A stretch of DNA of 64,000 nt from Diphasiastrum complanatum (taxonomy: Eukaryota; Streptophyta; Lycopodiopsida; Lycopodiales; Lycopodiaceae). Every line of letters starts with the position of its first letter. The first letter of the stretch is position 1. Below the pieces are notes generated by a model. The model did not search any database. It was not told where the DNA came from and saw only the letters and a program-made list of their open reading frames with translations. The translations under genes and the position numbers were made by a program. The DNA lies in assembly GCA_029204225.1 (NCBI GenBank), contig CM055113.1, positions 21,041,798 through 21,105,797 on the forward strand, given 5' to 3'. Shown here one piece after another: positions 57,844 through 64,000 of this stretch.

Positions 57844-60800
57844 ATGTTTTACTCCCATCAGTTGCTTTCAAAGAAAGGGCCTCTTGGACAGATCTGGTAC
57901 GTGAAACCAACAATATTCTTCCTGAATGGGTTGATTTGTAGGTTATAACCCTGAAAAGAAATATGTGGATGCTGTAAACAAGCATGCATGTTGATCACAT
58001 CACTGAAACATTTAAATAAGGATGATCTAAGCTCAAAATTTGCGTTTTCACAAATACGTCAAAATCCGGAATATCGTTGTGGTGTTATACGATGACCAGC
58101 TTGGTAATTGAAACAGCAAAAAATTAAAAGTAGCAGCCGTTATATGTTTTGATTCAGAATAATGTCATAAGTTCCGCCTTCCTAACCAATGACATCCAAA
58201 GTTTCTTTGGTCTCAGGTTCGAGCCTCCCCTTGGAAACCAAGAAGCATAAGTTCCGCCTTCCTACCCAACGGGGTTGGCTCAGTTGGTTGGCTTGGCATC
58301 CAAAGTTTCTTTGGTCCCAGGTTCGAGCCTCCCCTCCCCTTGGAAACCAAGAAGCATAAGTTCCGCCTTCCATGCACTAGGAATCGTCGGCTATCCTTGC
58401 AAGTTACTAGAGCCTAGCACGCACCCTTTTGGCCGCGACGTATACATAGTTCACCACGAGCCGTGTGTCCACGATGCCCGCCCTTTACTTGCCTCTGTTT
58501 GCCGCTTGTAAGTTGTAAATGCGCGTTTGACCCATTAATGATAACTGATGGCTGTTCTCGCATCTTCTTTGTATATACCTATTACTGAAAAATATAATTC
58601 TTCCATGCTATGTGTGTGGCTAAGAGAATTGCAACTAAGTTCTCAAGCTCCATGTCTAGGGTTTTGCTATATGTAAAATGGTGGATCTGTCTATACATGC
58701 GATGGAATTGGGCACTATAAATTGCTATCCCAAGGATGTTTTAATAAGATCAAACTAATCCCATAAAGCCATGCTGGTGTGCTTGAGTGCGAGTCAAGTA
58801 GGAACTAGCGAAATAATGCATAATATCTTAAAGAACACTCTATGACATTGTTTCAAATATTTAGCCTTACAATCAAACCACATTTGAGCTTAATAGAAAG
58901 TGTTAAAATATAAGCTTCAGACGTGGTTACACAACTAAATTAGTTTATTGTGACTTGTTTGTACCCCTAAACTCAATCCGCTATTGACATATTGATCAAG
59001 CATGTGCCCCGTAGCATCTACCTAGACCTTGTTGGATAGCCACATAAAAGTTGAACTTAGTATAGATTTTGCTTTATGCTATACTCAGGGGCATGTCTCG
59101 AGTTTTTTTTGTAAATAAGACTTATTTTGGGCCTTAATAATTTGATGACTGTTAGGCTATTCAAAGGACACTTGTAAGCCCATGAGGGCTTTTGCCTATG
59201 GATTGTGTTTTCTCTTTGTTAATGTTAATTTGCATTTGCTACTTGGAGAACTTGTCATGCTATACCTATGTTGATGGTAGTCCATATGCTGGTCCTTTGT
59301 AGACTTGCTCCTCCTCCTCCTGATTATCATCAAGTTCTCTCTGTGCTTTAGATATATGATCAACATGTTGTCCAAGCTAAAGCTCTTGAAGTTTTCTGGA
59401 ACATCATGGGCTGGTGCCTTATTAAATTCTCCTTGAAAAAGGTTGATTTTTTGCTTAGTTCATGAGTGATGGTTTTTGAATTGTCTCTAACATTATTGAA
59501 GATGATGTAGAAGCTTGATCTGATGATCCTTGAGCTATATAGACTAGGCAACTTTCTTATTTTTTCATATTTCTCTGATGATTGTCATGTCTTCATGATT
59601 TCAAATGAGTCAACATCCACCATAGCAATAGCCTCCTCCAATAAGTCACTCCTTTTGATCACTTGATTATATCGTTGCTTCTACCGAGTATTCTAGTTCG
59701 GTATAGATACTTTTGGTAATGGCGTCTTGGAGACTGTAGCATGTGAGAACTTTTGAGATGTTGCCATGGAACTAGATCATTTTCACTGGTTCTAAAATCG
59801 GTTCAGTTGACAACCACGCTACATTCATCATATTCATCTCATATGTGATAGGATGTCTAGGGTAAGTCCTCATATTGGTGATGTATCGGGCTCTGAATAT
59901 GAATATGGACGACATGTATGCTCAGCCATACAATCAACTATTCCTAATGCATTAATGCACAAAATGGTATCGTTTTGTGAATCATAATGAACACTCATTT
60001 GAGCTCGACTATCAATGCTATGATGCATTGTGAAAGAATTATCATCGGCCTTAAGTGGTACATGCTTCACCACTCTTGTGGATGGATCTACCTTTACAGC
60101 CTTTTCTCTATTTTGAAAGGCAATTTCTCGGTTCTCCAATTGTAAACTACTTGCACAAATTGCAACTAGGGTTGACCCAACAAAATCCGTTATGCAGTGG
60201 GTGTTTCAGAAATATCCATCAGATGACAATTTTACCCCTGCTATCTTATCTAGTATGTTGTCTATAGTTTCCTTTGGCCTCACACATAATTGTTGACCAT
60301 CTAGTGTGATGGCAAACTTGACAGCTTTTAAGCCTTGTAGATCCCATTTCTCGTACAAAGTATTGGAGATATGGTTTACACCCATTTTTCCGTCTACCAC
60401 ATCAAATTCCTCTGCATACTATGTGTGCTTGATGAGTGATACTGTGTTGTTTGCTCGTGTTATAAGACCCTAACTATACCAACCCAATAGTGCTTCTAGG
60501 TGCAGGTAACTACCAAAGGGCATAGGGTAGTGTGAGTCAGTGGCATGCACACAAACTATGCAGTAAGTATGAGGGCCAGTAATGCCCATGCAGACACATG
60601 TGTGACAGATAGGAGCCATGCAATCCTTCAACAGTGGACTGGGACTCCTCATACATCAGTAATCCATGCATGCAACATGAACAGTGAGTGTCAACAGCCT
60701 GCCACCTACCGCATGCAAACCCACACTAGGCTAGGAGGGGCATTCTATAAGATGATGCATTGGCTGGGTGGTTCAGACTAGATTTGCCGTCCATGTGGTT

Positions 60801-63800
60801 ATGCTATTCTTAACATGGGTATCCAAGCAGGTGAATTTGCAATTAGGGTGGAAGAATATATGCAGCACTTCCAAGAAGGTTGAGAGCTATGGTGCAGGTA
60901 TGAAAGTTGATCTAGTTATGCCTTGAGAGAGCACTTGTGGTCTAGGACACATGCTCTTGGCATGGGATCACACTCAAATTTATATGGGGTTATAGTATCA
61001 AAGGGCTAGCTCTTAAATGGAAAGCTAAAGCTAGGTGGAAAGTATGCTAGCAACTATGGTGAAGTTTTGGTTCATGCATGTTGAATAGATTGAGAAAGCA
61101 CACAAGAAAGACAAAAAATAGCACAACAATCAAGTAGGATTAGGATCTAAAGTTTGAAGTTGTTTCAGTTGATAGAAGACCTAGCTTTGTTGCCTTGCAT
61201 TGTGGGGTCAATAGAGCTTAGCACATTGGTGTTTGCATGTACTAATTCAAGTTAGGATTCAATGAGATTGATGATTGTTCTATTTGAGATCTTCTATGCA
61301 TGGATCTAAGAGGTAAATTTTAGAGATTTATTGATAAGGGCTTGTATCATGTTTTGAAGCTTTGGGGGTTTAAGGCACGGGGCCACACCTGTTTAGTGTT
61401 TGGCCCCGTCCCAGTGGCTGGGCGCCACGTGGCCCCGATGCCTGGGTGGCGGGGACCACCAAAATTCCTGATGCGAGGGTGTTTGAAGTATTTGTTACAT
61501 CTATAAAGTACACTGTCCACAATTTAACACCAACAGTCTCAGCAATTTAAGTTCTCAATCTTGTCCAAGTTGTAAGACATCTGCTCAAAAAGACCCAAAT
61601 GAGAACTTTCATAATAGTTGATGGTGATTATTCCTGGCAACGTCATTAGATAAAAAGACTACATGTAGCCTATATGAACTTTCGAACCATTTTAGGTTTG
61701 ATAATTTTTTGAAACATCTGAGTTTTGAAAGGCCAGCTTCTATTAGCTTTAACAACCAGAAAAAGTCTTAACCATAACACTACAGTTCTCTGTATACATT
61801 TTATGCTGGATCTAGCAGTTTCATATTACAATGGGGAAAGTTTGTAAAATAACGAGTTTAAAAAATGTATGTGTTCTGAAACTCCTCCAATGTAATGAGA
61901 CGTCTCTATATTCTTTGAAGCTCATGGCATGACAAAACTTCCAAAAGTTCTTGGGTCATTTCCAGCGAATAATTTAGCACTGAAATAACTGTACAAAATT
62001 CATGACATGAAACAGTACTACTCATTAAGCATTTCTACTTAAACTAAATAGACAGAATCATGGAATCATGATATATGATTTTCTGTACTTCAGGATTGCA
62101 GCTACACTGAGCTCCAAAATAAATAGGAAGAAAGCTGAACAAATTGACATTGGAGAGATGTGGTAAGCTGAAGTGATTAGTTTGTTAGTTTGTTCCATTT
62201 TGGTTTCTAGAAAGTCATGTTCTGTTCTTTGGGAAATAAGGTGCAAAGTTCATTGAAAAGTACTATAATTTTGGGATGCGAGAAATCACACATGGAGAGC
62301 AAATGTTGGTGAACACATTTTTGCAGCAATTCATTCACTGCAACAATGTTTTTGCAGCAAGCAAATCTTGAACCCAGTCGTACCCTTGGCCTTACGCCTG
62401 TCAAGCATTCTCATGGGTAAGTTGATTTGTGAACATTTGGCAGAGTAATCTTATTATATTCGCAAGGAATAATGAGAAATTTTCAACACACTGCGAACAA
62501 CTATGGGCGGTAGATAACCAAAAATCACTTTCATTGTGCAATTATTTCTCCTTTTAAGTTACATAAGTTTCTCTCACAAAAAACACAGATAAATAATGGT
62601 CAATAGCATCGACAATAATATTTGACATATTCAAACTGAAAGAAGAAAGTTCCAATTAAATGAACTGTCAATAACCCAAAAAAGAGAAACCTCAAGGAAA
62701 TGCACATTGGACCACACTATCACCAAACCTTGTGGAGAACTTTAGTCATTAACAAAAAAAAAAGCAAGGCCAAGAAACAATTATATGCACCTCACAAAGC
62801 ATAAAAGAAAAGAGTTGGAGTAAAATTAATAGCAATAAGATTTCCATTTCATTCCTTTGCCATGTGTTACAGGTGGAATTGTGGTGATTTACCATCGTAA
62901 AGTGAAATTTCTATATGGTAACACCCTGGCTATCTTGTTCCAACTTGACATGATTTTAAAATCATAAGTATACTACTTCACTAGCTTCTTGAAATTGTGA
63001 CTTATAGCACAAAACAGAATGCTTAGAGGTGGATTTCAGCAAGGTATATAGACTTGACATCTGGTAAATGCTGACCGTTTCATGAATTTCTGTTCATATG
63101 TTTGCCGCGTGTTCATCATGAAGATGATGCGAAGGAATTTCTGGTGAGTAATTTTCTACCATTTGCTACCACTAGAAAAATTAAATGAAGGGCAATATGA
63201 TTTGTGGACATTCCAAACAATAGCTATTGATAAATACTGTCAATTTCTATTTCAGATGCAAATAAAAACAGTTACTGCTATTCAGAAAGTTGATACTACA
63301 TCTCTTCCAAAAGGAAGGTCTCATGCCAGGTAGTAAGTGCTTGGGCGAAGATGAAGTTTTGCAGATTCAAACTTGATCTGGTGCTCAAGAATTTTTCACT
63401 TACGAATCTTGATTCCGCTCTCATGACTGTAATAACACTTGTTTTAAGGAGTAGGACTCGAGGAAGCACTAGAACCTGCAGTACTCCTGCATTTAAATCT
63501 TTTCCTTTTAAACAGACTACTAGAATTAGTCTCTTATTTTTGAATATTGGTAACCATGTAATAGTATGTATTTTAGCAAGCTAGAGTTAAACAAGACCTT
63601 TTAATATAGCTTCAGGGACCAAAGCCTCTCCAACTATCCTTAATACAATGACAATACAACTGTCACAGGCCAAAGCTCACAGAGGTGACAAGTTCTTCTA
63701 AACACGTTGGTGCACCTTGTGGAATGTTCATCATATTATCTCTAACAATCAAGTAGATCCTGTCTGGGTCATAGCTGCATGAAATATATCAGATATTCCT

Positions 63801-64000
63801 CCCGAAAGTTTAACCAAAAATATTTTCAAAGTAGTTGAGGTACTGAATAGATTTGCCTCAGTTTATTGCTACCTCGTCCTGACACCTGTCAAAACTTTTG
63901 GTCTAGTCAGGTTTCAAGCAATTACCATCAACTATGAATTTGACGAGGTTTATGATGATATCGAATATGCAATGCTCAGACCTCAGACACCTAACAAGGA
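57844..64000 (+). CDS. REC8: REC8/SYN1-type meiotic cohesin alpha-kleisin, first seven exons
   Basis: REC8 bridges SMC1 and SMC3 in meiotic cohesin and holds sister chromatids together until separase cuts it. Seven phase-compatible exons are seen: 57844-57896, 62094-62162, 62358-62416, 62873-62917, 63124-63143 (20 bases), 63256-63329 and 63911-64000+. They encode the kleisin N-terminus that contacts SMC3. The start is MFYSHQLLSKKGPLGQIW, followed by IAATLSSKINRKK, ILNPVVPLALRLSSILMGG, VVIYHRKVKFLY and DDAKEFL. LPKGRSHAR matches the LPKGKTHAR region of plant REC8, which separates it from RAD21/SCC1. The last exon (QAITINYEFDEVYDDIE) runs off the window. Intron 1 is 4.2 kb and carries a SINE and a gypsy relic; no break is seen in the exons. 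The very small exons 3-5 rely on splice phase and homology. Confidence 0.88.
58165..58372 (+). mobile_element. tRNA-derived SINE, tandem pair in REC8 intron 1
   Basis: The complete unit has an A box TGGCTCAGTTGG (58276-58287) and a B box GGTTCGAGCC (58320-58329), 32 bases apart. A non-tRNA tail (TTGGAAACCAAGAAGCATAA, then GTTCCGCC) follows. The partial unit to its left (58165-58256) repeats the B box and tail but lacks the A-box segment. The tail word ataagttccgcctt occurs at 58167, 58247 and 58356. The same element lies inverted at 22358-22440. It is named SINE because of shared tails and dispersed copies; no tRNA cloverleaf is completed. Confidence 0.75.
58373..59579. other. REC8 intron 1 sequence without a recognised element
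   Basis: No domain recognised. Likely plain intron or older repeat. Confidence 0.45.
59580..60440 (-). pseudogene. Ty3/gypsy protease-region relic in REC8 intron 1
   Basis: Minus frames read VDGKMGVNHISNTLYEKWDL, QLCVRPKETIDNI and TRVVKHVPLKADD. They parallel the gypsy copy at 34860-33950 (VDGGLGVNLISTTLYEKWGL, SCVKPKGVVVDIP). The order of shared blocks is the same over about 850 bases, including a later ATAGCNATNGCCTC block near 59625 and 33957. The active-site Gly-Gly has become Gly-Lys. No RT remains. Confidence 0.75.
60441..62093. other. Remainder of REC8 intron 1
   Basis: No gene recognised. A G/C-rich stretch at 61376-61465 (gggccacacc ... gggcgccacgtggccccgatg) stands out from the A/T-rich intron. 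Confidence 0.45.

Noticed and set aside
58271-58335. Functional tRNA gene
   Set aside because: A and B boxes are present, but the acceptor stem does not close. A shared non-tRNA tail in other copies indicates a SINE.

Overview
The window is nuclear DNA of a repeat-rich land plant. Three observations support this: intron-split plant genes (a PRP4-type splicing kinase, a REC8-type meiotic cohesin subunit, a BAHD acyltransferase relic), Ty1/copia and Ty3/gypsy retroelements with tRNA-iMet-like primer sites, and very long CT/GT/AT microsatellites. Large introns full of transposons would fit a fern, another seed-free vascular plant or a gymnosperm, but the sequence alone does not settle the species. 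No rRNA gene, true tRNA gene, CRISPR array or organelle gene was recognised.

Layout. 1-880: copia gag/protease relic (+). 1395-6164: a hAT DNA transposon (+) with 11-bp terminal inverted repeats, a target-site duplication and a decayed intron-containing transposase. 6315-7180: LINE reverse-transcriptase relic (+). 8340-9040: short non-autonomous relative of the hAT element, inverted. 13097-9228 (-): N-terminal half of a PRP4-like kinase gene; its kinase exons are not in the window, so the intron after exon 9475-9228 is either over 9 kb and holds all these transposons, or the gene is truncated. 13.9-26.4 kb: mostly decayed repeats, including a possible PIF/Harbinger-like relic, a copia gag with primer site (+), a tRNA-derived SINE (-) and two possible terminal exons of an unknown gene (-). 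26579-27540: BAHD acyltransferase pseudogene (+).

28.0-44.9 kb is a nest of LTR-retroelement fragments: minisatellite and compound microsatellite, copia polyprotein (-), gypsy gag-PR-RT-RH (-), copia LTR/PBS/gag (+), a gag plus unknown long ORF (-), gypsy RH-IN (-), a large minisatellite, and a copia 3' end with LTR (+). 45-48 kb holds an internally deleted copia element (-).

49257-49641 (+) is a two-exon gene for a 69-residue secreted cysteine-rich peptide of no family I recognise, with a TATA box and a CT microsatellite in the presumed 5' leader. 51.3-54.5 kb holds two further copia relics (-). From 57844 to the right edge (+) lie the first seven exons of a REC8/SYN1-type alpha-kleisin. 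Its 4.2-kb first intron contains a tandem SINE and a gypsy protease relic.

The genes do not form a pathway or operon. PRP4 (splicing), REC8 (meiotic cohesion) and the secreted peptide are independent host genes within transposon-derived sequence.
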